Shown here: positions 50,452 to 59,772 of the stretch, one piece after another
Layout: each line of letters opens with the position of its first letter
Numbering within the stretch: position 1 is the first letter of the stretch
Source: Prosthecobacter sp.
GTDB lineage: Bacteria > Verrucomicrobiota > Verrucomicrobiia > Verrucomicrobiales > Verrucomicrobiaceae
Length of the DNA: 64,000 nt
NCBI RefSeq assembly: GCF_014879935.1
Contig: NZ_JACSRD010000138.1
Location: 62,001 to 126,000 of the forward strand
Direction of reading: 5' to 3'
Position numbers and translations under genes: made by a program
Notes under the pieces: generated by a model
Told to the model about the DNA's origin: nothing
The model's database searches: none
What the model saw: only the letters and a program-made list of their open reading frames with translations

Positions 50452-53135
50452 TCTGTCGCCCTTCCATCGCCCAAACCGGTTTTGCGCTGCTCATTGGCAC
50501 CTGGAGCCTTCACGCCCAAACGCCCGCGCCCCCGGTGCCGCCTACGAAGGAGCAGAAGGAAGCCGCCGCTGCTGTCGAGGCGCCAAAGACCTTCGCGCCA
50601 CCCCCGCTTCCAGGGCAGCTGCAGAACAGCGCTCCGGCTTCGACGCCGAAGACGCCTGAAATGCCGAAGGCTGCGGTGCCGCCGCCAGTGCCGCCATCGG
50701 CACCGGCCAGCAATTCCGCCAGCAAGATGCAGGCGCTGGAGGCCGCCACGCAGGCCCCAGCGGTGAAGGAAGTGCCGCGCGTGACCGCACCCTCGGACAA
50801 GCTGCCCATCACCACCTCCACCAGCACCAGCGGCCAGTTTGTGGTGCATGGGAAGGTGTTCGAGACGCGCAGCGCCATGTCCTCCCGCTGTGAGGACATC
50901 TCCCAGGAGCTGCGCAAGGTGCTCAACGACAAGGAGCCGCATGTCCTGCCGATCGTGGTCGTGCTCAAAACGGGCGAGGATGCCGCCAAGGCGACGGGGC
51001 CGGCCATTTCCACCGCCATCACCGAGCTCACCCACGGTGGTTTCCATCTGCAGGTCACAGTGATCGACCGGGCCGGTCTCAAAATGGAGGATTTGCGCAA
51101 GGAAGTCGTCCGCGCCCTCCTGGCCGAGCGCATCCTGCGCAATCAAACGAAGATCGTCACGCCCGAAGGCCGCCTGCTGCTGCCCGACTGGGTCATGACC
51201 GGTGTCCTGCTGGCCATGGATTACAAGGCGAGCGCCCGTCCGAGCGCGATGTTCGCCACCATCTTCCGCAGCGGCAAAATCTACGGCATCGAGGAGATCA
51301 TCTCCGCCTCGCCTGTCACCATGGACGGACTTTCCCGGACGATCTATGAGACGTCCTGCTGCGCGCTCGTGCTGGCGCTGGCAGACCAGCCGCACGGGCC
51401 GCAGAACTTCAACAAATTCCTCAACTCGCTCGCCAGCGATCCGCGGTCCGAGCGCGAACTGCTGAACGTGGCCTTCCCGAATTTCGCGGCCTCCGCCTCC
51501 AGCCTGAACAAGTGGTGGGCGCTGCAGCTCGCCGCGCTTTCAAAGCCGGGCATCGCCGAGCCGCTCACACCAGCGGAAACCTTCAAGGCCATCGGCGACG
51601 CGATCCAGATCCGCTACGAGGCAAAGCCGGATGAAGTGCCGGAGAACATCAAACCGCGCCCGTTTGTGCTGCCGCAATCGCTCGTCTTGACGATGAACGA
51701 GCCAAAGTCCGAACCACCGCCCACCCGCTCGTCAGACGAAACGACCGCACCGAAGGCAAAGGCCAAGGACACGCCGCCCACGGCATCGACAGAGACGGCG
51801 GAGGCCACCACGGACGAGACATCCGAGGAAAAGCTCAAGCGCCCGCTGTGGCGTCGCCTTTTGTTCCTTGGACCCGCCGATGCAAAGAGCGATGCAGAGG
51901 CCCAGAAGACCGAGGAACCGGTGGTGGTGGAGAAAGAGGAGCCTCCGGCCGAGGAAAGCGATGATAAGAAGCCCAGTTTTCTCAGCCGCCTGTTTGGGGG
52001 TGGAGGCTCGGCCGAAAAAAATCAGGATGACCCACCTGAGCCCAAGGAGGAGCCGAAGCCTGCGGACGCCAAACCAGTGATGGAGGCGAAACAGGCCGAA
52101 ACCCAATCTGCGGAGCCGAAGAAGGCCGAGGAGAAGCCGGTGGAGGCAAAAAAAACCGCCGAGACGAAGAAGCCCGGGCCACCCGCCGAAGAACCGCCCG
52201 CAGAAGAGCCTGAGGCTGAAAAAAAACCCTCCTTGCTCAACCCGATGAACTGGTTCCGCGGCGGCAAGAAGCCAGCGGAGGACAAAGCGCCGGAAAAACC
52301 CGCTGCGGAGGCGAAATCCGATGAGAAGCCCGCCAAGGACGAACAAGCCTACGCCACGCCTGCGGAGGTGGACTTCACCCGATTGATCGCGCCTTCACTC
52401 GCGGATGCCTGGCAGCTCCTGGCCCCATCTGGACCGCGGCAGGCCATCGGTCCCCTGTTTCGTCGCAAACCGAAGGTCGAGGAAGAGAAGAAGCCCGAAT
52501 CCGAACCGGCTGAGGAATCCAAAAAGGCCGCTGATAAACCCAAGGCGGAGCCGAAAAAGGAATCGAAGCCGAAGACCACCAATCCCAACGCCAAATCGAC
52601 TTCCAAGCCAGCGGCCGCCTCAGGGGAGACACGGACGAACAATCCAAACTCCAAGCCAGTGCCGGCGGCGATGGTCAATCCTGGCACGGCGGGCACCCCG
52701 ACGGCCTCCAAATCCGGTCTCGTGCCGGTCACGCTGCCGCTGGAGGAGTACAAGCACATTCTGAAGCATCGGGACCGCGAGAAGATCCTGAATCACAACA
52801 TCGCCACGCTGCGTGCGCTGGAGCTGCGCGTCAGCGTGCTGTTCCGCCCGGTCGTCATTGGCTATCTCAGCGCGTTCCTGGATTTGCAGGAAGGCAAGAC
52901 CAAGGACATGGACAAACGAATCGCCGCCCTGCGCCAGTTTGCGGTGGTCGCGTATCAGAAATCCATCGCCGTCCGCGATTATCTCGACTGGTTCGAGGCC
53001 AGCGAAAGCGGCCGCGTCTCCGGCAAGTTCGACGACTACCTGAACCTGCCCAAGATCATCGAGAAAGAACTGCCGCCACGCACCGACCCGATCTCGAAGT
53101 ATCTCGACGCGATCGACAAGGAGTTCTCGAAATAG
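50448..53135 (+). CDS. Exported 895-residue protein with degenerate metallopeptidase-like domain and Lys/Glu/Pro-rich repeats
   Basis: Signal peptide ending near LHAQ (residues 1-23) is followed by a Pro/Ala linker and a globular domain at about 135-400. The latter resembles gluzincin MA peptidases in secondary-structure order, with LRKEVVRALLAERIL where HExxH would be and LPDWVMTGVLLAMD where the substrate-side W(L)xEG helix would be; the zinc ligands are missing. Residues 410-740 are acidic/basic disordered sequence carrying three short hydrophobic-basic insertions (KRPLWRRLLFLG, KKPSFLSRLFGGGG, KKPSLLNPMNWFRGGKK). A helical C-terminal domain (about 760-895) follows. Function unknown; the peptidase ancestry is inference. 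Confidence 0.7.
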   Translation: MICRPSIAQTGFALLIGTWSLHAQTPAPPVPPTKEQKEAAAAVEAPKTFAPPPLPGQLQNSAPASTPKTPEMPKAAVPPPVPPSAPASNSASKMQALEAATQAPAVKEVPRVTAPSDKLPITTSTSTSGQFVVHGKVFETRSAMSSRCEDISQELRKVLNDKEPHVLPIVVVLKTGEDAAKATGPAISTAITELTHGGFHLQVTVIDRAGLKMEDLRKEVVRALLAERILRNQTKIVTPEGRLLLPDWVMTGVLLAMDYKASARPSAMFATIFRSGKIYGIEEIISASPVTMDGLSRTIYETSCCALVLALADQPHGPQNFNKFLNSLASDPRSERELLNVAFPNFAASASSLNKWWALQLAALSKPGIAEPLTPAETFKAIGDAIQIRYEAKPDEVPENIKPRPFVLPQSLVLTMNEPKSEPPPTRSSDETTAPKAKAKDTPPTASTETAEATTDETSEEKLKRPLWRRLLFLGPADAKSDAEAQKTEEPVVVEKEEPPAEESDDKKPSFLSRLFGGGGSAEKNQDDPPEPKEEPKPADAKPVMEAKQAETQSAEPKKAEEKPVEAKKTAETKKPGPPAEEPPAEEPEAEKKPSLLNPMNWFRGGKKPAEDKAPEKPAAEAKSDEKPAKDEQAYATPAEVDFTRLIAPSLADAWQLLAPSGPRQAIGPLFRRKPKVEEEKKPESEPAEESKKAADKPKAEPKKESKPKTTNPNAKSTSKPAAASGETRTNNPNSKPVPAAMVNPGTAGTPTASKSGLVPVTLPLEEYKHILKHRDREKILNHNIATLRALELRVSVLFRPVVIGYLSAFLDLQEGKTKDMDKRIAALRQFAVVAYQKSIAVRDYLDWFEASESGRVSGKFDDYLNLPKIIEKELPPRTDPISKYLDAIDKEFSK

Positions 53136-53167
53136 GCGGACTGGAATCCAGGCGGCATCGCAGTGGC

Positions 53168-53611
53168 TCAAAATGAAATGCCGCTGCGCCATACCTCATC
53201 GCCATCCAGCAGCAATCGTTCACGATGTTGAAATGGCATGCCGTTTTTGTCCAGATGGCTGATTATCTCCTCGCTCTCCGCCCGCCCCTTTTGATTTTTA
53301 TAGTGATTTTTCACCAACAGAAAATGCTCCGCCCCCCGACGAAACAAGATTCCAGCCAATTCTATTTTCGGCACGTCTGCGGGGACGGGTTTCCCCCCTG
53401 CTACATCAATCAGCAAACCAAGCGTCGCTCCTTTTGGCAGGTGATAATGTCCTGGGCGTTTAAATCCTCCTGAAATGGCAACCACGTGAATGGTTCCAGG
53501 CACTGGATCACCATAGGTTGGCAGTTGATCCCTGGGGACGAAATCTCTGCAGCAATCTGTCAGGCAAAGAGCGGCAACCGAGACAAGGAGCGCCCCCTTT
53601 TTAGTGGCCAT
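53168..53611 (-). CDS. Exported SLBB-domain protein
   Basis: A 147-residue protein with a hydrophobic N-terminus ending in CLTDCCRD (an imperfect lipobox) and an SLBB-like beta-grasp: HVVAISGGFKRPGHYHLPKGATLGLLIDVAGG. Such domains bind polysaccharide or cobalamin in Wza-type exporters; here it stands alone. Codon use and base composition are noticeably more AT-rich than those of its neighbours, suggesting recent acquisition. It lies 16 bases after the YqgE gene stop. Confidence 0.75.
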   Translation of the reverse strand: MATKKGALLVSVAALCLTDCCRDFVPRDQLPTYGDPVPGTIHVVAISGGFKRPGHYHLPKGATLGLLIDVAGGKPVPADVPKIELAGILFRRGAEHFLLVKNHYKNQKGRAESEEIISHLDKNGMPFQHRERLLLDGDEVWRSGISF

Positions 53612-53627
53612 ACAATTGCGCCCTGAT

Positions 53628-54191
53628 TCAATTTAAGCTCACGTCCTCGGGCATCTTCGCCATCACCTTGTAAACGGGGCCCATCTCCTCAAGGATCGCG
53701 CCCCAGAGCTGGGTGGGCGCTTTCACTGTGAGCACCAGCGGACGGGCGGTGGTGGTGATCCAGGAGCGATGCTCCAGCTCGTTTTCGAGCTGGCCGCCGC
53801 TCCAGCCGGAGTAGCCGACGAATCCACGCACGTCATGGCCCAGGCTGAGCGCGTGGAGCGCATCGGCGACGGAAAGGTGCGTCTGACAGCGCAGTGTGCG
53901 CCGCTTCCGGTTCCACTGAAGCGCGGCGAAGGCCAGCTTGTCCGTGGCGACCGGGCCACCCATGAACACGGGCACCTCTCCAAGCGCACCGAGATCCTGA
54001 TCCGGCAGCAGATCAGCGACACGCTGCTCCAGCGGCCGGTTCAGGATATAGCCGAAGGCTCCATCCTTGGCGTTGTGCGCCGCCATGAAGACCACGGAAC
54101 GCGAAAAATTCGGATCGCGCATCGCAGGCGAGGCGAGCAGCAGAGTTCCGCTGAGTGACGACGAGGAATCGTTGTTCGTGTCCGATGACAT
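53628..54191 (-). CDS. YqgE/AlgH family protein (DUF179)
   Basis: A 187-residue UPF0301 protein. Motifs LSGTLLLASPAMRDPNFSRSVVFM, GYILNRPLEQRV, VFMGGPVATDKLAF and FVGYSGWSGGQLENEL are all present. The start at 54191 (MSSDTNNDSSSS) is preferred over 54224. The family is conserved and of unclear biochemical role; alginate-regulation claims are specific to pseudomonads. The gene after it in the same direction encodes the SLBB protein. Confidence 0.93.
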   Translation of the reverse strand: MSSDTNNDSSSSLSGTLLLASPAMRDPNFSRSVVFMAAHNAKDGAFGYILNRPLEQRVADLLPDQDLGALGEVPVFMGGPVATDKLAFAALQWNRKRRTLRCQTHLSVADALHALSLGHDVRGFVGYSGWSGGQLENELEHRSWITTTARPLVLTVKAPTQLWGAILEEMGPVYKVMAKMPEDVSLN

Positions 54192-54248
54192 GATGAGGTC
54201 TGACGCAATATTTACGCCAGCCACTCAATCGCGCACCGAAAAAGTTCT

Positions 54249-55613
54249 TCACGCCGCCGCGGCGACTTCGAAGCCCTGGCGGTAGGTCTTCGTGAGCAGT
54301 TTGTCGGCTTCCGGCGCGTTGGTGAAGCGCAGGTTTGCTGCGTCCCATTCCAGCACCTTGTTCGCCTCCTCCATGCGTCCGGTGACCGGATCGATCTTCG
54401 GAATGGCAAGCCGCGTGGCCACATTGCCAAGCTGCACCGTTTCGGCCAGCGGACCGGCGTAGTGGAAGCCATCGCTGGTCTTTTTGCCGGCGAGGCAGGC
54501 GTCCACCCATGTGTGCCAGTGGCTGCGAGCTTCCTCTTTGGGGTATTGGAAGCCCTTGAACTTGTCCAGCGGGTAAAGCCGCGGTCCGGCGACGTGCGCC
54601 AGCACCATCGTGCCGCCTTCGCCGATGAAAATCGATCCGCTCGATGGCAGATCGATGTCGCCGGGCATCTGCGCCAGCTTGTGGCTCGGCTTCAGGCCGC
54701 CGTCCATCCACGTCAGCTTCATCGTCTTGCCCGCCGTGTATTCGGTGCCGGGGAAGACGTAGTTGATCGTCTCGTGCGTGGGCCAGATCTGGTTGTTGAT
54801 GCCGCTGTTCTTGGCCACGACGCTGATCGGCGCGGTCAGGTCCAGCGCGGTGAACACCGGGTCCATGATGTGGCAGCCGAAGTCGCCCAATCCACCGCCG
54901 CCGAAGTCCTGCCAGTCACGCCAGATGAAGGGATGATACGAGGGTGCATACTCACGCATCGGCGCGGCACCGATCCACAGGTCCCAGTTCAAATGGGCCG
55001 GGACAGGCGCGGAAGGCGGCGGCTGGAACATGCGGGTGCGTTCGTTGCCCGTCACACCGACCCAGGAATACACTTCTTTGATCTTCCCGATCGCGCCTTC
55101 CTTGATCAGCCGCGTGCCCATGCGGTACTCGATGGCGGAGTGGATCTGATTGCCCATCTGCGTGGTGAGATTCTTCTTCTCCGCCCACAGACGCATCTGG
55201 CGCGCCTCCCACACCGTGTGTGCCAGCGGCTTCTGGCAATACACATGCTTTCCACGCTGCATCGCCGCCACGGCGACCGGAGCATGCATGTGATCGGGAA
55301 TGCCGACGGTCACCGCATCAAAGCCATCGCCCAGCGTGTTGAACATCTCACGGTAGTCGGCGAAATGCTTCACGCCGGGGAACTCCTTGTCCGCCTTGTC
55401 GAAACGATTCGCGTCCACGTCGCAGAAGCCGACGAACTTCACCGCCGCGTGCGAGCCGACATTGTGCAGATCGCTGTAGCCCATGCCGTTCACACCCACG
55501 CAGGCCACCTGCAGCTTGCTGTTGAGATTCTGGCCACGCACCAGCGCCGGGAAAGCGACGGCGGCTGAGGTCAAAGCGGTATTCTTCAGGAAGGAGCGGC
55601 GTGAGTCAGGCAT
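54249..55613 (-). CDS. Tat-exported Gfo/Idh/MocA oxidoreductase
   Basis: A 454-residue protein with Tat signal SRRSFLKNTALTSAAVAFPAL and the NAD(P)-binding fold VACVGVNGMGYSDLHN. The (E/C/Q)KP catalytic-Lys motif is QKPLAHTVWEARQM, preceded by VTVGIPDHMHAP. Exported members of this family in Verrucomicrobia and Planctomycetes act on sugars and retain a tightly bound cofactor. Divergent from the PIG-L gene. Confidence 0.91.
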   Translation of the reverse strand: MPDSRRSFLKNTALTSAAVAFPALVRGQNLNSKLQVACVGVNGMGYSDLHNVGSHAAVKFVGFCDVDANRFDKADKEFPGVKHFADYREMFNTLGDGFDAVTVGIPDHMHAPVAVAAMQRGKHVYCQKPLAHTVWEARQMRLWAEKKNLTTQMGNQIHSAIEYRMGTRLIKEGAIGKIKEVYSWVGVTGNERTRMFQPPPSAPVPAHLNWDLWIGAAPMREYAPSYHPFIWRDWQDFGGGGLGDFGCHIMDPVFTALDLTAPISVVAKNSGINNQIWPTHETINYVFPGTEYTAGKTMKLTWMDGGLKPSHKLAQMPGDIDLPSSGSIFIGEGGTMVLAHVAGPRLYPLDKFKGFQYPKEEARSHWHTWVDACLAGKKTSDGFHYAGPLAETVQLGNVATRLAIPKIDPVTGRMEEANKVLEWDAANLRFTNAPEADKLLTKTYRQGFEVAAAA

Positions 55614-55760
55614 GATGAAGGCGTGTTGGTTTGAGTGATGCAAACCTACGCTGCGACAACAGGCGATCACGCGTCCACGTGGCACAAAATGCACGTCCAC
55701 GCTCACCAGCATCTCAGGAATGTGAACGACGCTCCGCTTCCGCTGCGTAATCCTGCCGCC

Positions 55761-56648
55761 ATGATCCGCCTGCTTCTCTCATTCCTTGCCCTCGCCACGT
55801 TTCTCCATGCCCAGACAGAGGATGGGAAGCTGCGCATCATCGTCTTCGGCGCCCATCCGGATGATGCGGAATACAAAGCGGCGGGCACGGCGGTGAAATG
55901 GGCACGGCTGGGGCATCATGTGAAGCTCGTCTCAGTGACGAATGGTGACATCGGCCACTGGAAGGAGGCCGGCGGGCCGCTGGCCCTGCGTCGTGCCGCT
56001 GAGGTGAAGGCCTGCGCGCAGAAGCTCGGCGTGACCTCACAGGTGCTGGACATCCACGATGGCGAATTGATGCCGACTCTGGAGAACCGCAAGCTCATCA
56101 CGCGGGTGATTCGGGAGTGGAAGGCGGACATCGTGATCGCGCATCGCCCCTGGGATTATCATCCGGACCATCGCTATGTCGGCGTCCTCATGCAGGACGC
56201 GGCCTTCATGGTGGCGGTGCCGTTCATCTGCCCGGACGTGCCGCCGCTGAAGAAAAATCCGGTGTTCCTCTATTCCAGCGATGGCTTCCAGAAGCCTTAC
56301 CCCTTCACGCCGGACATCGCAGTCGGTGTGGACGATTCCTTCGAGCAAAAGCTCGACGGCATTCATGAACTGACCTCTCAACACTACGAAGGAGGTGCCA
56401 ACGGCTCCGAGGAGCACGTGAAGAACGTGCCGCCTGCCAGCGACGAGGCCGGCCGTCGTGCGTGGTTGAAGCGCCGCTGGGGTGCCCGCCAGGGCAGCGA
56501 GGCGGACAAGTATCGCGATCTGCTGATCAAGCTCTACGGTGAGGAGAAGGGCAAGGCGGTGAAGTACGCCGAGACCTTCGAGATCTGCGAGTATGGCCGC
56601 CGTCCCTCACTGCAGGAGATCAAGCAGCTCTTCCCTTTTTACGACTGA
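55761..56648 (+). CDS. Secreted PIG-L/LmbE-family deacetylase
   Basis: A 295-residue protein. The start at 55761 opens a signal peptide (MIRLLLSFLALATFLHA). Zinc-binding motif GAHPDDAE near residue 32, a second His cluster in VIAHRPWDYHPDHRYVG, and a C-terminal WLKRRWGARQG segment. PIG-L enzymes remove N-acetyl groups from GlcNAc-type sugars. Its closeness to an exported Gfo/Idh/MocA protein suggests work on amino sugars outside the cytoplasm. The longer frame upstream of 55761 is not protein-like. Confidence 0.9.
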   Translation: MIRLLLSFLALATFLHAQTEDGKLRIIVFGAHPDDAEYKAAGTAVKWARLGHHVKLVSVTNGDIGHWKEAGGPLALRRAAEVKACAQKLGVTSQVLDIHDGELMPTLENRKLITRVIREWKADIVIAHRPWDYHPDHRYVGVLMQDAAFMVAVPFICPDVPPLKKNPVFLYSSDGFQKPYPFTPDIAVGVDDSFEQKLDGIHELTSQHYEGGANGSEEHVKNVPPASDEAGRRAWLKRRWGARQGSEADKYRDLLIKLYGEEKGKAVKYAETFEICEYGRRPSLQEIKQLFPFYD

Positions 56649-56657
56649 GACCGGGCC

Positions 56658-57332
56658 TCACGCCGCCGCGTGCCGCCACACACGCCCGGGAGCGCAGATC
56701 CAGTGTTCTTTGACCGTCCGGCTGGCATAAGCGCCACCGGCCGCCCAGGGTGAAAACGCCGGGAGAATCCAGCGTTCCCGCGATTGGGCGATGAGTTCAC
56801 GCACGAGTGCGGGCAGCTTCAAACGCAGGCCTGCGCCATCACTCAGCGACACAGCAGGATGCTCATGGCCGGTGATGTGCACCGCGTCTCCGTCCGTGGC
56901 ATGGTTTTCGACCTTCTTGAAGTGGTGGCCGTGGGAGAACAGGAAGCCTTCCTCACGATGCGTCTCGACAAACGGCCAGCTCCTGCGCAACGCGGGCCGG
57001 TCGTGATTGCCCAGGATGCAGATGATCTCCGCGACGTGAGGCTGGAGGCAGGCGAGCAGGTTCAGCGTCTCCTCGGCCGAGCCTGAGCCATCCATGATGT
57101 CGCCCACCAGGATGAGACGGCGCGGCAGGTGATCTGCGATCAGGGCCTTCAGTGTCTGCTCGATCTGCGGCATGCCAAAGTCCGGCAGCAGCGCGCCTTT
57201 TTTCGCCTGATGCACCTCGTAGCCGAAATGGATGTCCGCCACAGCCATCCAGCGCTGCGTGGCATGCACCAGCGCCCGGCGGCTGTCGAGCAGCACGTCA
57301 TCCTCGATCCGGGCCACCACAGGCGGTTTCAT
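56658..57332 (-). CDS. pdeM: PdeM-like metallophosphoesterase
   Basis: A 224-residue calcineurin-like phosphoesterase of the ligase-associated PdeM group. Metal-binding motifs: AVADIHFGYE, LVGDIMDG, ILGNHDRPAL, FSHGHH and ITGHEHPAV. PdeM normally accompanies a DNA ligase, an exonuclease and a helicase (LigD-like or lhr operon) in DNA repair; none is here. Instead its start overlaps the stop of a hypothetical exported-protein gene by four bases. Confidence 0.88.
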   Translation of the reverse strand: MKPPVVARIEDDVLLDSRRALVHATQRWMAVADIHFGYEVHQAKKGALLPDFGMPQIEQTLKALIADHLPRRLILVGDIMDGSGSAEETLNLLACLQPHVAEIICILGNHDRPALRRSWPFVETHREEGFLFSHGHHFKKVENHATDGDAVHITGHEHPAVSLSDGAGLRLKLPALVRELIAQSRERWILPAFSPWAAGGAYASRTVKEHWICAPGRVWRHAAA

Positions 57333-58177
57333 GGCTTCAGTGGCTTGAAACGATCGCCGAGGCCACGCAGGGCTGCCTCGTTGCGGCGGTTTTTGCGGCC
57401 CAGTTCGCGCACCAGGGTGGCCGCGCGCATCGGATCACCTGCCTTGAGCAGATCGTCCGCGTGATTGGCCAGATCCGTCTGCTGGGCGCTGAGACCTGTC
57501 GCCCGCGGCGTGAGATTGGAGATGCGTTGAACGCCCTGCGCATGCCCGCCAAACACGTCCTGCAGGGTCAGCCACCATGCCTCGGTGCCATCCTGGGAGA
57601 AGGCCACCCAGACCACGGCATGGTTCTCGCCCTGGATCTCGAGCACGCGCCGGTTGGCGACGACCGCGTCCGCTTTCTCCACGTGCCACGCGGAGGTTTT
57701 GGCTCCGACTTCCAGGTCGGTGCCATTCCAGCGGAGCTTCAGGGGGGTCTCGCCGTTCCGGCCTTCCCAGACGACGTTGACGATGTCCTGGGGGAAGTTT
57801 TTCACCGGCTTCGTCGCCGTGCCGGCCTGCGCCTTGAACTCGACGATGCCGCTGATGTTGATGGGCGTGATCGTCTGTAGATCGTCGCTGACGAAATACC
57901 AGCCGGCACGCGATTCGCCAAACGTGAGCTGGAAGACACCGGCATCGACAAACGCGTGCTCCCTGAACTGGCTGCGCGACTGCCCGGTCGGTGCCAGGGC
58001 GTGAAAGCTTGTGCCATCAAAACGGAGGTGCTTGAGCGAGTTCGTTCCGCGCAGATCCCAGGTGATGTTGGTGATGTTCTTCGAGAACTGCTCCACCTCC
58101 GGCCACGTTTTCTCCTGGCTGTGAAGCAGTCCGGCGCCCAGGAGGCAGAGAATCAATGACCTTTGAAGCAATCGCAT
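57329..58177 (-). CDS. Hypothetical exported protein
   Basis: A 282-residue protein; the start at 58177 gives the signal peptide MRLLQRSLILCLLGAGLLHS. The body contains two similar beta-rich segments (NITWDLRGTNSLKHLRFDGTSF and NVVWEGRNGETPLKLRWNGTDL), suggesting an internal duplication. A C-terminal helical tail is rich in Arg and Leu. I do not recognise it. Coupled to pdeM downstream by an ATGA overlap and divergent from lysS. Confidence 0.75.
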   Translation of the reverse strand: MRLLQRSLILCLLGAGLLHSQEKTWPEVEQFSKNITNITWDLRGTNSLKHLRFDGTSFHALAPTGQSRSQFREHAFVDAGVFQLTFGESRAGWYFVSDDLQTITPINISGIVEFKAQAGTATKPVKNFPQDIVNVVWEGRNGETPLKLRWNGTDLEVGAKTSAWHVEKADAVVANRRVLEIQGENHAVVWVAFSQDGTEAWWLTLQDVFGGHAQGVQRISNLTPRATGLSAQQTDLANHADDLLKAGDPMRAATLVRELGRKNRRNEAALRGLGDRFKPLKP

Positions 58178-58282
58178 GCTCCCACACTGGCATCCACCTG
58201 ACGGGCTGGCAAACAGGAGGTTTTGCGGTGGCAAAGCGTGTGGAAGCGGCTAAAGACACCGCCCCCAATCAACGCCCAAGCC

Positions 58283-59752
58283 ATGGAACCGCAAGCCAAC
58301 GCTCCCTCCGAATCCGAACTGCTCCAAATTCGCCGCGACAAGCTCGACGAATTGACGAAAACGGGCGTGGACGCGTTTGGCGGCCGTTTTGACACCACAC
58401 ACCAGCCCGGCGCGTTGAAGGCGAACTTCGAGGAAAACCTCACTGTGAGCGTCGCGGGCCGCATTTTGAGCCGTCGCGAGATGGGGAAGGCCACTTTCTT
58501 CGACCTCGGTGACATCTCCGGCCGCATGCAGTGCTACCTGAGCAAGGGCGATGTGGGCGACGAGGCTTACAAGCAGTTCAACCACCTCGTCGATATCGGC
58601 GACTTCGTCGGCATTGAGGGCTTCACCTTCATCACCAAGCGCGGTGAGAAGTCCATCCACGTCAAAAAACTCACGCCGCTGTCCAAGGCGCTGCGTCCGC
58701 TGCCGGACAAGTGGCACGGTGTCACCGACAAGGAGATCAAATACCGCCAGCGCTACCTCGACCTCATCTCGAATGAGAAGAGCCAGGATGTCTTCCGCAA
58801 ACGCATCCAGATGGTCGCCGCCATCCGCAACTACATGCAAGAGCGCGGCTTCCTCGAAGTCGAGACGCCGATGATGCAGGACGTGCCCGGCGGTGCCGCG
58901 GCAAAGCCCTTCGAGACCTTCTTCCACGCGCTGAACCAGCCGATGTTCCTGCGCATCGCCCCGGAGCTGTATTTGAAGCGCCTGCTCGTGGCAGGCTTCA
59001 CGCAGATTTTCGAATTGAACCGCAACTTCCGCAATGAAGGCCTCAGCCGCCGTCACAATCCGGAGTTCACCATGCTGGAGGCCTATTGGGCCTACGCCGA
59101 CTTCGAAAAGATGGCCGACCTCGTCGAAGGCATGATCTGCCACCTCGCTGAAAACTTCTGTGGCGGCCTCAAGATTGAGCACAAGGACGAGGAGGGTAAT
59201 GTCACCAAGACCATCAACCTCGCGCGTCCATGGAAGCGTGCCCGCTACACCGATCTGCTCAAGAGCATCGACCCGAAGTGGTATGACTACACGCCTGAAG
59301 AGCGCAAAGAACGCGCCAAAGAACTCGGCGTCGAGATCGGTGCCAACTTCGAGGACTACGAGGTCACGCAGCATGTCTTTGAGCGCCTCATCGAGGCGAA
59401 GCAGTTCGATCCGCTCTACGTCACCCATTGCCCGAAGGAACTCGTGCCTTTGGCGAAGCAAAACGCCGAGGACGACAGCATCGTCGATGTCTATGAACTC
59501 GTCATCAACGGCCAGGAGATCAGCCCCGGTTACTCCGAGCTGAACAACCCCATCGTCCAGCGCGAGCGCCTGGAGCACCAGGCCGGCGAGGAGACGCAAA
59601 AGATCGACGAGGAGTTCATCCTCGCCCTTGAGCACGGCATGCCGCCCGCCGGCGGCATCGGCATCGGCATCGACCGCCTCATCATGATGCTCACCGGCGC
59701 CGAAAGCATCCGCGATGTGATCCTCTTCCCGCAGTTGAAGCGGAAGGAGTGA
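58283..59752 (+). CDS. lysS: Class II lysyl-tRNA synthetase
   Basis: A 489-residue LysRS-II. The start at 58283 (MEPQANAPS) is preferred over the in-frame ATG at 58223. The OB-fold anticodon-binding domain comes first (VSVAGRILSRREMGKATFFDLGD). Class II motif 1 is near VETPMMQ, motif 2 is RNFRNEGLSRRHNPEFTMLE, and motif 3 is GGIGIGIDRLIMMLT. Length and order are standard. Upstream 105 bases separate it from the divergent exported-protein gene. Confidence 0.97.
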   Translation: MEPQANAPSESELLQIRRDKLDELTKTGVDAFGGRFDTTHQPGALKANFEENLTVSVAGRILSRREMGKATFFDLGDISGRMQCYLSKGDVGDEAYKQFNHLVDIGDFVGIEGFTFITKRGEKSIHVKKLTPLSKALRPLPDKWHGVTDKEIKYRQRYLDLISNEKSQDVFRKRIQMVAAIRNYMQERGFLEVETPMMQDVPGGAAAKPFETFFHALNQPMFLRIAPELYLKRLLVAGFTQIFELNRNFRNEGLSRRHNPEFTMLEAYWAYADFEKMADLVEGMICHLAENFCGGLKIEHKDEEGNVTKTINLARPWKRARYTDLLKSIDPKWYDYTPEERKERAKELGVEIGANFEDYEVTQHVFERLIEAKQFDPLYVTHCPKELVPLAKQNAEDDSIVDVYELVINGQEISPGYSELNNPIVQRERLEHQAGEETQKIDEEFILALEHGMPPAGGIGIGIDRLIMMLTGAESIRDVILFPQLKRKE

Positions 59753-59772
59753 TGTGACACAATCCGCGCATC

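Noticed and set aside
58250-59635. Minus-strand open frame of 461 codons
   Set aside because: Antisense shadow of lysS, whose class II motifs are unambiguous.
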